64,000 nt of DNA from Flavimarina sp. Hel_I_48. GTDB taxonomy: Bacteria; Bacteroidota; Bacteroidia; Flavobacteriales; Flavobacteriaceae. Location of the stretch: the NCBI RefSeq assembly GCF_000733945.1, contig NZ_JPOL01000002.1, positions 3,608,894-3,672,893 on the forward strand, written 5' to 3'. Below are positions 52,784 through 62,708 of the stretch, piece after piece; the stretch's first letter is position 1; every line of letters starts with the position of its first letter. The notes beneath the pieces are model-generated. The model was not told the DNA's origin. It did not search any database and was given only the letters and a program-made list of their open reading frames with translations. The position numbers and the translations under genes are program-made.

Positions 52784-53880
52784 GAAGCTGAATTTAATAG
52801 TTTTTCCCAGGCTTTGCCCACTTCCTGCAAACCATGATCCTGTATACTCGCTTTTGCATAGCGCGCGCAACGTGTTCTAAGTTCGTAATTTTCCGTAAAA
52901 AAATTCAGTGCGTTTTTGAGCGCTGCAAAGTCATTTTCGGGCAATAGTATTCCGTTTTTATGCTGCTGAACAATTTCTGCCGGCCCCGTGGGACAGTCCA
53001 TCGCAACAACGGGCGTACCGCAGGCAAGACTTTCAAGCAATACGCGTGGCGAACCTTCAAACTTGCTGCAAAGTACCGTAAAGAGGGCGTTTTTAAAATA
53101 TGGAAACGGGTTTTGTTTAAAACCTTCAAAGTGTACAAGTTCGGCAATTTGTAGCTCCGCGGCACGTTTTTGATATTCGGCAAGGTACTTTCCTTCCCCC
53201 AAAAGCTTGAGCGCGATCCCCTTTTGTGGAAGATCTGAAGCTGCGTATGTTGCTATAAGTTTATCAAATTGTTTGATATCCAGGCTCATCCTTCCCGCGG
53301 CGAGAATATAGTTCTGCTCAAGGTTGCTTTCTTCGTTGGCAAGAAGTTCTATTTCGTCAAAAGCTACCGGATTCTTTATAAAACTAACGTTATTGAGTTT
53401 ATAATAGGTCTCGATATTTTCTTTTATTCCGTGGGAAACGCAATTGATGTTGAATGCCTGTGAAAACAGCTTTCTTGTTCGAACATCGTTTTTCGGAAAA
53501 TAATAATTCAGGTGCGAACTTCTGACCATATAAATGACCTTTAGGTCTTTATAAAGAAAATTGGCAAGCAGCCATTCCTTAAAATAATTTTTTCTTAACC
53601 GAAAATCCAGTAAAAAATCAACCTCTTTCTGCTCTAGAAACCCTTTAAAATGTGTAAAACGTTTGAGTTTATTGAATACATCGTTTTGCTTGTTTTTTAG
53701 CAATCCCAGGTTTACCAACTCGCCCGAAAAGGGATACGCGACCGCATCTGTGATCGTCACGACATACACCTCATGTCCCAGATCTTCCATTATTTTAGAC
53801 AACAAACCCGCCGAACGTTCTGCGCCACCATTGCTGAGCGCTTCTATAAGAATGGCAATTTTATAGCGGGGTTGTGACAT
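52780..53880 (-). CDS. Glycosyltransferase family 4
   Basis: A 366-residue GT-B enzyme: ILIEALSNGGAERSAGLLSK in the N-terminal domain, YILAAGRMSLDIKQFDKLI and KFEGSPRVLLESLACGTPVVAMDCPTGPAEI in the C-terminal domain, with an intact E-x7-E motif. It lies upstream of the ketoisomerase-like gene with an ATGA overlap, so both should be made together. Its 3' neighbour on the plus strand is divergent. Confidence 0.9.
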   Translation of the reverse strand: MSQPRYKIAILIEALSNGGAERSAGLLSKIMEDLGHEVYVVTITDAVAYPFSGELVNLGLLKNKQNDVFNKLKRFTHFKGFLEQKEVDFLLDFRLRKNYFKEWLLANFLYKDLKVIYMVRSSHLNYYFPKNDVRTRKLFSQAFNINCVSHGIKENIETYYKLNNVSFIKNPVAFDEIELLANEESNLEQNYILAAGRMSLDIKQFDKLIATYAASDLPQKGIALKLLGEGKYLAEYQKRAAELQIAELVHFEGFKQNPFPYFKNALFTVLCSKFEGSPRVLLESLACGTPVVAMDCPTGPAEIVQQHKNGILLPENDFAALKNALNFFTENYELRTRCARYAKASIQDHGLQEVGKAWEKLLNSAS

Positions 53881-53918
53881 AGTTTTTTATCTTTCGACTT
53901 CAAAAATAGGTTAATCAT

Positions 53919-55061
53919 ATGAGAATATTGCTGGTAGGGGAGTACAGCAACCTGCACAATTCGCTCAAGGAAGGACTGCAAAAGAACGGGCATGAGGTAA
54001 TCTTGCTGGGCAGTGGCGATGCGTTTAAAAAATTCCCTGTAGATATCAATGTCCGCGGAAAATATGTAGAGGATCTATTTTTGCCAAATGCGTTTCGGCA
54101 ATTGCTTTTTCGCTTTTTCAAGTTCGATATCGCCTATCTGGAAACGTATCTGCGGGTCAGATATAGTCTACAAAAACTGGGGCAGTTTGACGTGATCCAG
54201 CTTATCAATGAATATCCTTTCAAAACGCCATATTTTTTAGAACGTAAATTGGTCACAATACTACGAAAAATGACCTCAAAACTGGTGATTTTAGGCTGTG
54301 GGGATGATTATTTGTACTTAAAAAATCGTCAAAAACTACCATATCACCCTATGGACGCGCTGCGCGGAAAACAAAATTTCCCGTGGAGCGAACGTTATTT
54401 GACTAAAAAGCATAAACACTTCCATCAATGGATTTTTGAGCAAAAGGATCTGCTCATTACGACCGATCTGGATTACCACACGATCTATAAAGAGGAAAAT
54501 CTACCCGATTATTTTGGGCTGATCCCCAATCCAGTAAATCTGGATAAATTGGGTACGGTTCCTTTTCCGGAAATTAATGGGAAAATCATTATTTTTCACG
54601 GTATTAACCGAAGCAATTATTATAAAAAAGGAAATGATCTTTTTGATGCGGCGCTGCAGAAAATTCAGGCAGAATTTGGCGAAAAAGTAGAAATGATAAC
54701 CGCCGAAAGTTTGCCGTACGAGGAATATATAATGAAATATGATTCCGCCCACATCGTACTTGATCAGGCGTACGCTTTAGATCAGGGCTACAATGCGCTG
54801 GAAGCGATGGCCAAGGGAAAAGTGGTCTTTACCGGTGCCGGAACCGAATTTTGTACCTATTACAATATTCCTATAAATAGTGTAGCGATTCATACCATTC
54901 CTACTGTTGAAAATATCACTGAAAACCTTAAAAAAATGCTCAAAAATCCTGAAAAGCTGATTAAAATTTCGGAAAATGCTAAGCGATTTATAACTGAAAA
55001 TCATGATTACGTGAAGGTTGCTCAGGATTATGTAAAAGCGTGGGAATCTATCAAGATTTAG
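53919..55061 (+). CDS. Glycosyltransferase-like protein (GT-B fold, divergent)
   Basis: A 380-residue protein with the outline of a GT4-type enzyme: ILLVGEYSNLHNSLKEGLQKNGHEV at the N-terminus, LLITTDLDYH, LIPNPVNLDKLG, IIIFHGINRSNYYKKGND and a C-terminal QGYNALEAMAKGKVVFTG. The E-x7-E motif has lost the first acid (DQGYNALE). It is transcribed opposite to the GT4 gene 38 bases away and ends just before the convergent membrane protein. A sugar transfer role is likely; the donor is unknown. Confidence 0.75.
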   Translation: MRILLVGEYSNLHNSLKEGLQKNGHEVILLGSGDAFKKFPVDINVRGKYVEDLFLPNAFRQLLFRFFKFDIAYLETYLRVRYSLQKLGQFDVIQLINEYPFKTPYFLERKLVTILRKMTSKLVILGCGDDYLYLKNRQKLPYHPMDALRGKQNFPWSERYLTKKHKHFHQWIFEQKDLLITTDLDYHTIYKEENLPDYFGLIPNPVNLDKLGTVPFPEINGKIIIFHGINRSNYYKKGNDLFDAALQKIQAEFGEKVEMITAESLPYEEYIMKYDSAHIVLDQAYALDQGYNALEAMAKGKVVFTGAGTEFCTYYNIPINSVAIHTIPTVENITENLKKMLKNPEKLIKISENAKRFITENHDYVKVAQDYVKAWESIKI

Positions 55062-55076
55062 TAGCCAGGTGAGCGT

Positions 55077-56372
55077 TTATTGCCAGCGAATCATATTTCT
55101 AATTTTATCCACAAACCTCCAGTACACAAAGTAAAGGGACAGGAGAAGATACAAAATCAAGTTGGCAGTGGTCACCCATTTTGTGGCGTGTGTTGCAAGG
55201 ATATCAGAGAAATTATCTTCTCCAAAAACAGCGAAAAAGGGATAGGAAACGCCTTCATAATCCAGATAATATTGAGGTATTTGCCAGAAAACGCGCAGCG
55301 TAAGTACGAGGCTGATCAATGTGGGGATCCATACACGTTTCCGAAGAAAAAACGATTTGTTATCTACCAATACCTGCCCAATGACCAGAAAATAAATGGG
55401 ACAATACCACAAAATAAAACGCTCTGTATCACCGCCGCTTATCCAGGCCAGTGCCAGTGCAATTGCCAGAATGGGTACTAAATACACGTGTTTTTTGAAA
55501 ACGGAAACCGCACTTTTTGGAAACAAAAATGGAAAAATCAGTAGTATTCCCAGTGTGTAAAAAAATCCTGCAAGCAGCATAAAAACAGATTTCTGGTGCA
55601 TCCACCTGTAGATCGCATGTATAAAACCATAACCGTTTTCTAAAGTGATTACCAGAAGATGGGTAATCCAGATACCCAGCAAACTAACGATAAAAACCGG
55701 TAAAAAAGCCTTTAAATTTCGTATAAATAGGGCTTTATTGATCGTTATTTGGCCGTTTTCAATTTTAAAACAATTCCCGAGAAATGGAATTCCAAAGGCG
55801 ATGGAAAGTATAAATTCCCGCTGAAAAACGCCAATAAAGATAAGCGCGGAAAGCAACATGACTTTTTTCCATGTGAAATGCTCATTGAGTTTTTGTAACA
55901 GAATAAGTCCAAGCATCACAAAAATAATTGCCAGCGGATCGCAGTCCGCGGGATAAAATACGGTAAAACGAAGCGAAGCCTGCCAGTGCAAAAACAGATA
56001 TATTACAAACCCGAAGGCGACGAGAGGTTTTCCCAGGGTTTTCTTTAGCCAATAAAAAAGGAGCAATCCAGAGATCAGCGCGAAAAAACTGTTTATTATA
56101 AAATAGGAATTTAAAATAGAGTAGGGTAGCAACGAAGTTAGGTAGGGCGTGGCCAAACGATATACAAACGGCGCCGGACCCGCGACTGGTTCACCTGCGC
56201 GCATTTGTTCTACAACATCCACGTATTTTACACCATCAAAACCTTCACCATTATTAAACGTGATAGAATCTTGCGTTTGATTATATAAAGCAAGCAGGAC
56301 AAAGAAAATAACGCTAAGGATTACGTAGCCATAGCGACCTAAAAAGTCAATTTGTTTTGTGGTTTTTTTCAT
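55077..56372 (-). CDS. Polytopic membrane protein, possible GT-C-like glycosyltransferase
   Basis: A 431-residue protein with about ten to eleven hydrophobic helices. After helix 1 the loop has NNGEGFDGVKYVDVVEQM, with an Asp/Tyr arrangement like the catalytic loop of GT-C enzymes, then FVYRLATPYLTSLLP; the next loop has FYPADCDPLAII. I cannot assign a family with certainty. It starts with a TAATG overlap on the flippase stop, so it is in one operon with it and the GNAT-like gene, and belongs to the second glycan locus. Confidence 0.6.
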   Translation of the reverse strand: MKKTTKQIDFLGRYGYVILSVIFFVLLALYNQTQDSITFNNGEGFDGVKYVDVVEQMRAGEPVAGPAPFVYRLATPYLTSLLPYSILNSYFIINSFFALISGLLLFYWLKKTLGKPLVAFGFVIYLFLHWQASLRFTVFYPADCDPLAIIFVMLGLILLQKLNEHFTWKKVMLLSALIFIGVFQREFILSIAFGIPFLGNCFKIENGQITINKALFIRNLKAFLPVFIVSLLGIWITHLLVITLENGYGFIHAIYRWMHQKSVFMLLAGFFYTLGILLIFPFLFPKSAVSVFKKHVYLVPILAIALALAWISGGDTERFILWYCPIYFLVIGQVLVDNKSFFLRKRVWIPTLISLVLTLRVFWQIPQYYLDYEGVSYPFFAVFGEDNFSDILATHATKWVTTANLILYLLLSLYFVYWRFVDKIRNMIRWQ

Positions 56373-57676
56373 TAGATAAGTTCTTCTGTCCTGTTGCTAA
56401 AAAGTGCTTTTCTAAATAGTATGAGTACAACGACGAGGTAAATAAAATAGCTAAAAAGGTGTCCCATTCCCGCGCCCACAAAGCCATAGCGCTCTATAAA
56501 AAAAACGAAGCTAAAATAGATAACCGCCAGTGAAAAAACCTGCGTCCCTATAAACGTCCAGAACATATTTTTAGCGAGAAACTGGTAGGCCAGAACCATA
56601 GAAGCCACCCGTAAAAAATCACCGCCCAGCTGCCAGGCAAAAATAGGGGACATGGCAAGAAAATCTTCGGTAAAAACCAGGTTGATCAATGGCTTTTTTA
56701 ATAAAAATACTAAGATACAGCCCAAACCAAAAAGCGGTAATATCGTCTTGTAAAAGTTGAATATTTCCCTTCTAAAGCCTTTTACAGTATGGGTTTCAGC
56801 CAGTTTAGGCAATATATAAAGGGTAAGGATCGTGGTTACAAACATCAGGTAATAATCAGACAAACGCAACATTGCATCCCAATAACCCGCATGGGTTAGA
56901 CCGTCAACATTGATGATATGTTGCCTTATAGCTATAAAAATCAGCGGTGTACTCATTGCGGAAAAAAGCGCCATCCCGGTGTAGGACGCTAATTTTTTAG
57001 CGAACGCTATTTCAAAATTGGCAAATTTGAAAAACCGTAAAAAGTGCCTTTTTTTAAGCAGTGCGATAGCCGTAATAAGCAGTGCGACAGATGGAATGGT
57101 GACCACGGCGATAAAAGCACCTTCTATATTGCGGGTGTAAATTAAAAAGACGGTTATGATAAGCCCAAGAATATTTGTGGTGGCATTGATCAGGATTATC
57201 CACTTGAATTTTCCAAAACCGTTAATTACTGCAACGAGCAGCGCATTTAGACCATAAAAAGGAAGCGCTAGTCCCAGTATCTCGAAAATAAAGGTAAAAT
57301 TATTGTCTGTACCAAATAGAAATGTATTCCAATAAGAAGCCCCAAAAAAAAGCACCAATGCTGTCAATATTGTTGCGATGCCCCCTAATAAAAAAGACGT
57401 AGTGAGCACTTTGCCCAGCAGCTGCGGCTTCCGTTTATATTGTGAGGTGTATTTTACAACACCATTGTAAATTCCCAGAGTGCTCACTCCTTGTACGGAA
57501 GTCATAAAATTGCGCAAATCACCCAGAAGCGCCATTCCCGGGGCACCAAGATAAAACGCGATAACCTTGGAACTGATAAGTCCTGCGACAATGCGCACAC
57601 CAATAGCGATGGCGTTAAAGGAGGTGATCTTTAGTAAAACATTGCCTCCTATGAACTGTCTCAGGTGCTTTATCAT
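56372..57676 (-). CDS. O-antigen translocase/polysaccharide flippase (WzxE-like)
   Basis: A 434-residue membrane protein with about 12 hydrophobic helices. The opening LLKITSFNAIAIGVRIVAGLISSKVIAFYLG and GMALLGDLRNFMTSVQGVSTLGIYNGVVKY in pattern match WzxE-type flippases that export lipid-linked enterobacterial common antigen-like units. It overlaps the upstream gene by four bases (ATGA) and the downstream gene by one (TAATG). It differs from the flippase at 18116-19639, so the window encodes two export routes. Confidence 0.85.
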   Translation of the reverse strand: MIKHLRQFIGGNVLLKITSFNAIAIGVRIVAGLISSKVIAFYLGAPGMALLGDLRNFMTSVQGVSTLGIYNGVVKYTSQYKRKPQLLGKVLTTSFLLGGIATILTALVLFFGASYWNTFLFGTDNNFTFIFEILGLALPFYGLNALLVAVINGFGKFKWIILINATTNILGLIITVFLIYTRNIEGAFIAVVTIPSVALLITAIALLKKRHFLRFFKFANFEIAFAKKLASYTGMALFSAMSTPLIFIAIRQHIINVDGLTHAGYWDAMLRLSDYYLMFVTTILTLYILPKLAETHTVKGFRREIFNFYKTILPLFGLGCILVFLLKKPLINLVFTEDFLAMSPIFAWQLGGDFLRVASMVLAYQFLAKNMFWTFIGTQVFSLAVIYFSFVFFIERYGFVGAGMGHLFSYFIYLVVVLILFRKALFSNRTEELI

Positions 57677-58653
57677 ATAAGAACCGAATCTAGTAACACA
57701 TGCTGCGCTGTTGCTATGCGAAAGCTTTTGTGGGCAAACGACCGCGCACCAAAACTTTCTTTCCAGTATTGTAGCCCGGCATTGAGGTTTTTTCCCTGAT
57801 TTTCATTTGAAGTCCCAAAATCAAAATACCGTTTATCCTTAAAACCAACTGTAATCAAATAATGGAATAAAAAGTCAAGGCTTCCCAGTTGCTGTTTATT
57901 TTCATCTCCTGAAATATACTGAACATGTGCTACATGCTCAGTTTCAAAAATTGTGGTCCCGGCTACGATCTTTCCCTTTGCATTGAAGACATTGTACTGA
58001 TGAATATGATCTGGGAAACGCTGCTGGAGCAGCGTAATTTCTTCAAGGCTGTGAACGGGTTTAGCGTTGTGGGTTCTGGCTAAATTGGGTATCAGAATAT
58101 CTGTCCAAAAGGAGGTAAAATCGGTTGTTTTTATGACTTTTAGAGCCTGTTTTTCAGCTTTTTTGACACCTTCCAGTCGGTTTTTCTGAATGGTAAGCTT
58201 ATTTTCTAAATTGATTACCGATGCAATATCCACGCGGTTTATTTCAGCTTTTACCAAAAAAGCGAGATATTCCATTTCTTCTGCCGGCAGTAGGTTGTAA
58301 AAGGAAGGAATATTTTTGATTTCCAAAAATTCAAAACCCTGCTTTTCCACAAATAACAACAATTGCTTAAAAGCCTCAAAAACATCCTTAAACTTAAGTT
58401 TTTTGGCTAAAAGGAGTCCGCCGTAAGTCAATCCCTGATGAGAATGCAAGATTTTTCCTTCGGCATGGGCGGGAAGCACAGCGATCAATTGCCCCTTTTT
58501 ATAAAGCAGCAGGCTGTAGTCTGTAAAGCGTTCCGCGTGATAGTCCATAAAGTCCCGGTAGAACAAAAAGGTTTTGTTTTTCGCGGAAGCGATAAAGTCA
58601 TCCCATAAGATTTTCACTTCTGGTTGATAGCGCTTTATGGAATACTCAGACAA
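57673..58653 (-). CDS. FemAB/GNAT-like acyltransferase
   Basis: A 326-residue protein with the GNAT-fold outline of the FemAB group used in glycan and peptidoglycan loci. Features are FLFYRDFMDYH, a central QGLTYGGLLLAKKL, then VAGTTIFETEHVAHVQYISGD and a C-terminal DFLFHYLITVGFKDKRYFDFGTSNEN, which is the usual GNAT acceptor core of this type. It may add an amino acid or acyl group to a sugar amine. It is the first gene of the minus-strand operon with the flippase and the membrane protein, and overlaps the flippase start by four bases. Confidence 0.75.
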   Translation of the reverse strand: MSEYSIKRYQPEVKILWDDFIASAKNKTFLFYRDFMDYHAERFTDYSLLLYKKGQLIAVLPAHAEGKILHSHQGLTYGGLLLAKKLKFKDVFEAFKQLLLFVEKQGFEFLEIKNIPSFYNLLPAEEMEYLAFLVKAEINRVDIASVINLENKLTIQKNRLEGVKKAEKQALKVIKTTDFTSFWTDILIPNLARTHNAKPVHSLEEITLLQQRFPDHIHQYNVFNAKGKIVAGTTIFETEHVAHVQYISGDENKQQLGSLDFLFHYLITVGFKDKRYFDFGTSNENQGKNLNAGLQYWKESFGARSFAHKSFRIATAQHVLLDSVLI

Positions 58654-58788
58654 TGGCTGCTTTTTATTGGGGAAATGTACAAAAAAGGATTACAATTTAG
58701 CATAGGTCACGTTTGATCTCTAAACCAATAAAATGGTTGACGTTGCTTTTATTTTGCTATTTTTAAAGAATAACCAAATTTCAGCCAC

Positions 58789-60825
58789 ATGAAAAGAATT
58801 AAACTCTTTCCCCTGTTTTTTCTCTTAATCACTTTACCAGATCACTTTTATGGCCAGGTGAAAACCAACCTGGAACCTATCGATATTTTTGATATGGAAT
58901 TTGTTTCTGATCCTCAGATTTCGCCAGATGGAGAGAAGATCATTTATGTGCGGAATTTTAAGGATATCATGACCGATAAAAATCTTTCCAATTTATGGAT
59001 CATAAATAAAGATGGTTCGCAAAACCGACCTTTAACCACCGGAAATCAAACCGATTTTGCGCCACGCTGGTCGCATGATGGGAAAATGATCGTTTTTAAA
59101 TCCACAATGGGAGATGACAAGATGAAGTTATACCTCATGTGGCCAGAAACCAAGCAGATTAACGCCCTCACGAATACGCCAGAGTCGCCCGGGAATATTT
59201 CCTGGTCCTGGGACGATCGCCAGCTCGCCTTTACTATGTTTGTGCCCAGCGAGCATAAATCCATCATAAACCTGCCCGCAAAACCGGAGGGCGCTCAGTG
59301 GAACAGTCCGCCAAAATACATAGATGACCTCAATTACCGTGCAGACGGAGCCGGCTACCTTAAAAGTGGAAACGACCAACTTTTTATAATTTCCCTGGAC
59401 GGGGGAACGCCGCACCAACTTACCCATGACAAGCATGATTATGGAAGTCCCATTTGGTCAAAAGACGGCAAGAAACTCTATTTCTCTGCGAACCTGCATG
59501 AAGATCAGGAGCTGGAACCCAACAATTCAGAAATCTACAGTTTAACGCTTTCCGATGAAAAAATAACCGCGCTTACAGACCGAAAAGGTCCAGACAGCGA
59601 CCCAGTACTTTCGCCAAAAGGAGACAAGATTGCCTATACCGGTTATGACGATACCTATCAGGGCTATACGGTGACTAAAATGTATGTCATGAACACTGAT
59701 GGTTCATCACCTGAAGTACTGACCAATGCTTTGGATAGGGACATCACAAACCCGCAATGGGAGGATAATGGCAAAGGTGTTTATTTTCAATATGATGAAC
59801 GTGGCGATACAAAAATAGGACACGTTGCCCTTACCGGAAAAATAAGAACGATAACCGATAACCTGGGCGGACTTTCGCTGGGGCGGCCCTACACGGCAGC
59901 GTCCTACTCGGTTTCTGGTGAGCATACTTTTGCCTTTACGCTGGGAGGGACAGCGCATCCGGCAGATCTGGCGGTCTGGGACAATGGAAATGTGGAACGG
60001 CTTACCGCGCTCAATGAGGATTTATTTTCCTTTAAAACTGTTGGAAATGTGGAAGAGCTGACGTGGAAATCTTCTTATGACGGGCGTGAAATCCAGGGGT
60101 GGGTGGTGACGCCGCCCAATTTTGATCCCAATAAAAAATATCCCTTTATCCTTGAAATTCATGGAGGTCCTTTTGCCAGCTACGGTTCGGTATTTTCAGC
60201 AGAAATTCAATTGTATGCCGCAGCTGGTTATGTTGTACTGTACTCTAATCCCCGGGGAAGTACCAGCTATGGCCAGGAATTTGGCAACCTGATTCATCAT
60301 GATTATCCCAACCATGATTACGATGACTTGATGTCTGGCGTGGATGAAGTGTTGAAGAAAGGTTATGTGGATGAAAACAATCTTTTTGTTACCGGCGGTT
60401 CCGGTGGGGGCGTGCTCACTGCATGGATTGTGGGCAAAACCGACCGCTTTAAAGCGGCGGTAGTCGCAAAACCGGTAATCAACTGGTACAGTTTTGTACT
60501 TTATGCAGATAATCCCGCATTTTTCTATAAATACTGGTTTGGCGATAAACCCTGGGAAAATCCCGAAGCCTATCTAAAACGTTCCCCACTTTCTTATGTG
60601 GGCAATGTGACTACGCCCACCATGCTGATTAGTGGCGAAGAAGATTACCGAACGCCCACCGCAGAAGCGGAACAGTTTTATGCAGCCTTAAAAATTGAAG
60701 GTGTGGAAAGTGCTTTATTACGCATTCCGGGTGCTTCTCACGGAATTGCCAACAGGCCCAGTAATCTCATAGCCAAAACTGTGAGTATTCTGACCTGGTT
60801 TGAGAAATATCGTGACGTCAAATAA
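58789..60825 (+). CDS. Secreted prolyl oligopeptidase family peptidase (S9)
   Basis: A 678-residue protein with a signal peptide (LFPLFFLLITLPDHFYGQ). A WD-like beta-propeller (TolB-type repeats such as ISPDGEKIIYVRN, FAPRWSHDGKMIVF, SPIWSKDGKKLYF) occupies residues 40-420, and an alpha/beta-hydrolase domain follows. The catalytic triad is Ser538 in GGSGGG, Asp619 in EEDYRTP and His651 in GASHG. It should cleave short peptides in the periplasm. It stands alone, divergent from the glycan operon at 58653. Confidence 0.92.
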   Translation: MKRIKLFPLFFLLITLPDHFYGQVKTNLEPIDIFDMEFVSDPQISPDGEKIIYVRNFKDIMTDKNLSNLWIINKDGSQNRPLTTGNQTDFAPRWSHDGKMIVFKSTMGDDKMKLYLMWPETKQINALTNTPESPGNISWSWDDRQLAFTMFVPSEHKSIINLPAKPEGAQWNSPPKYIDDLNYRADGAGYLKSGNDQLFIISLDGGTPHQLTHDKHDYGSPIWSKDGKKLYFSANLHEDQELEPNNSEIYSLTLSDEKITALTDRKGPDSDPVLSPKGDKIAYTGYDDTYQGYTVTKMYVMNTDGSSPEVLTNALDRDITNPQWEDNGKGVYFQYDERGDTKIGHVALTGKIRTITDNLGGLSLGRPYTAASYSVSGEHTFAFTLGGTAHPADLAVWDNGNVERLTALNEDLFSFKTVGNVEELTWKSSYDGREIQGWVVTPPNFDPNKKYPFILEIHGGPFASYGSVFSAEIQLYAAAGYVVLYSNPRGSTSYGQEFGNLIHHDYPNHDYDDLMSGVDEVLKKGYVDENNLFVTGGSGGGVLTAWIVGKTDRFKAAVVAKPVINWYSFVLYADNPAFFYKYWFGDKPWENPEAYLKRSPLSYVGNVTTPTMLISGEEDYRTPTAEAEQFYAALKIEGVESALLRIPGASHGIANRPSNLIAKTVSILTWFEKYRDVK

Positions 60826-60895
60826 ATAAAACATTATAAATTTCAATTTCCTTGTACTTTGTCAATAGGGTTCAAGGGAATTGTTTTTCTATAAA

Positions 60896-62638
60896 TTAAA
60901 AACCTACCGCAGTATCATCACCACGGCGGTCTGCGCCACCTTCCAGCGTTCCGCTAGGTAATACCCGTATACCATCTACTTTTCCCAGGATAACGGAGTT
61001 TTCTTGCTCGGTGTGATACCCTTTTTCTTCCAGGCTTTTTAAAAGCTGTGCACTAAAAGCATTGGGTTCAAACACAACCACATCGGGCATCCACTGGTGG
61101 TGAAAACGGGGCGCATCTACTGCTTCCTGCATGGTCATATTGAAGTTGTTTACGTTTAAAATGGTTTGCAGCACCGAGGTAATAATGGTAGACCCGCCCG
61201 GAGTTCCTACGCTCATCCAGAGTTTGCCCTCTTTTTCAACAATTGTGGGCGTCATAGAACTCAACATGCGTTTTTGCGGTTCGATACTGTTTGCTTCTGC
61301 ACCAATAAGTCCAAACATATTAGGATAGCCTGGCTTGGCGCTAAAATCGTCCATTTCATTATTGAGAAAGAAACCAAGTTCGTCTACATATAATTTAGAA
61401 CCGTAAGCACCATTAAGGGTTGTCGTTACCGCGATTGCATTTCCCTGCTGATCTACTATGGAATAATGAGTGGTTTCCATAGATTCATAGCCGGTAATTT
61501 CGCCATGTTGAATTTCAGAGGAGGGAGTGGCTTTTTTGAATGAAAAATCATCCATTCGATCTTCTAAATAGGCATCGCTAATAAGTGTAGCCACGGGAAT
61601 TGCATTAAAATCAGGATCGCCAAGAAAGAAACTACGATCGGCATAGGCTCGGCGTTCGGCCTCTACTATAACCTGAATGGCCTTTTCAGAATTGTGACCG
61701 TATTTTTTAAGCTTATAATTTTCAAGGGTTTTAAAAATTTGGGCTAAAGCCACCCCACCGCTGCTGGGAGGAGGCATGCTGATAATTCTCAGGTCGTCGT
61801 AGTTAAAAGTTACCGGATCCCGCCAAATGGCCTTGTAAGATGCAAGATCCTCAAGGGTGATGATTCCACCTTTTGCCTGTAGGTAATTCACAAATTTTTC
61901 TGCGGTTTCGCCACGGTAGAATTCATCTCTTCCGTTTTCGACGATGCGGGACAGGGTTTCTGCCAACTGTGGGTTTTTTATGGTGTCACCACTTTTTTTA
62001 TGTACGGAATCGCTTTCCCTGAAACCTATGGAATATAGGGTCTCTCTGCCATTGACCTTATCAAAGGTTTCGGCATAATTTTGATAACGCTCCAATTGAT
62101 TTTCTGTAACCGCGTAACCTTTTCGCGCCAGTGCGATCACCGGTTCAAGGATTTCGTTTAGCGGAAGCGATCCCAATTTTTCATGTACGGCAAACATGCC
62201 GGCGATGGTACCGGGAACGCCCACTGCGAGTCCTCCCTGTCGGCTCAAAGAATCTATGGGTTCACCAGTTTCATCCTGATACATTGTTTTTGAGGCGGCC
62301 ATTGGCGCCTTCTCCCGGTAATCAAGCGATCCAATCTCGCCGTTGGCTTTGCGGTATACCATAAAGCCACCACCGCCCAGGCTTCCTGCAAAGGGATAAG
62401 TAAGGTTGAGCGCCATATCTGTTGCGATCATCGCATCAAACGCATTTCCTCCTTTTTTTAATATTTCGATACCAATTTTTGAAGCTTCTTCACGCGCGGA
62501 AACCACTATCGCTTTATCTGCCAGCAGCCCGTATTGCGGGATTTTGGAGAGCGTTTTCGGCCGGCTGGATTTACAAGCAGTGAGCAGTATAAACGAAAAA
62601 AGCAAAAGAAGCAGGGAAAGGTAGTTTTTTATATTCAT
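60896..62638 (-). CDS. ggt: Gamma-glutamyltransferase, lipoprotein form
   Basis: About 580 residues from the ATG at 62638, chosen over the longer frame to 62719 because it gives a lipoprotein signal (LFSFILLTACKSS, acylated Cys22); the longer frame overlaps the upstream gene. The self-cleavage site is before Thr389 in METTHYSIVD, giving the nucleophile of the small subunit, and PPPSSGGVAL, LNNEMDDF and PGGSTIITSVLQTI fit the family. It removes the gamma-glutamyl group of glutathione or peptides in the periplasm. Length is typical. Confidence 0.92.
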   Translation of the reverse strand: MNIKNYLSLLLLLFSFILLTACKSSRPKTLSKIPQYGLLADKAIVVSAREEASKIGIEILKKGGNAFDAMIATDMALNLTYPFAGSLGGGGFMVYRKANGEIGSLDYREKAPMAASKTMYQDETGEPIDSLSRQGGLAVGVPGTIAGMFAVHEKLGSLPLNEILEPVIALARKGYAVTENQLERYQNYAETFDKVNGRETLYSIGFRESDSVHKKSGDTIKNPQLAETLSRIVENGRDEFYRGETAEKFVNYLQAKGGIITLEDLASYKAIWRDPVTFNYDDLRIISMPPPSSGGVALAQIFKTLENYKLKKYGHNSEKAIQVIVEAERRAYADRSFFLGDPDFNAIPVATLISDAYLEDRMDDFSFKKATPSSEIQHGEITGYESMETTHYSIVDQQGNAIAVTTTLNGAYGSKLYVDELGFFLNNEMDDFSAKPGYPNMFGLIGAEANSIEPQKRMLSSMTPTIVEKEGKLWMSVGTPGGSTIITSVLQTILNVNNFNMTMQEAVDAPRFHHQWMPDVVVFEPNAFSAQLLKSLEEKGYHTEQENSVILGKVDGIRVLPSGTLEGGADRRGDDTAVGF

Positions 62639-62708
62639 AAGGCGGTTTTTGGTAAAATAAGTGGAATTATTGCTTAAAAATCGGTTGAAAATAGTCGATT
62701 TTTGGCAG

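Noticed and set aside
55080-55481. 133-codon plus-strand frame opposite the membrane protein
   Set aside because: Antisense to a polytopic membrane protein with operon overlaps; the reverse frame lacks a start context or family.
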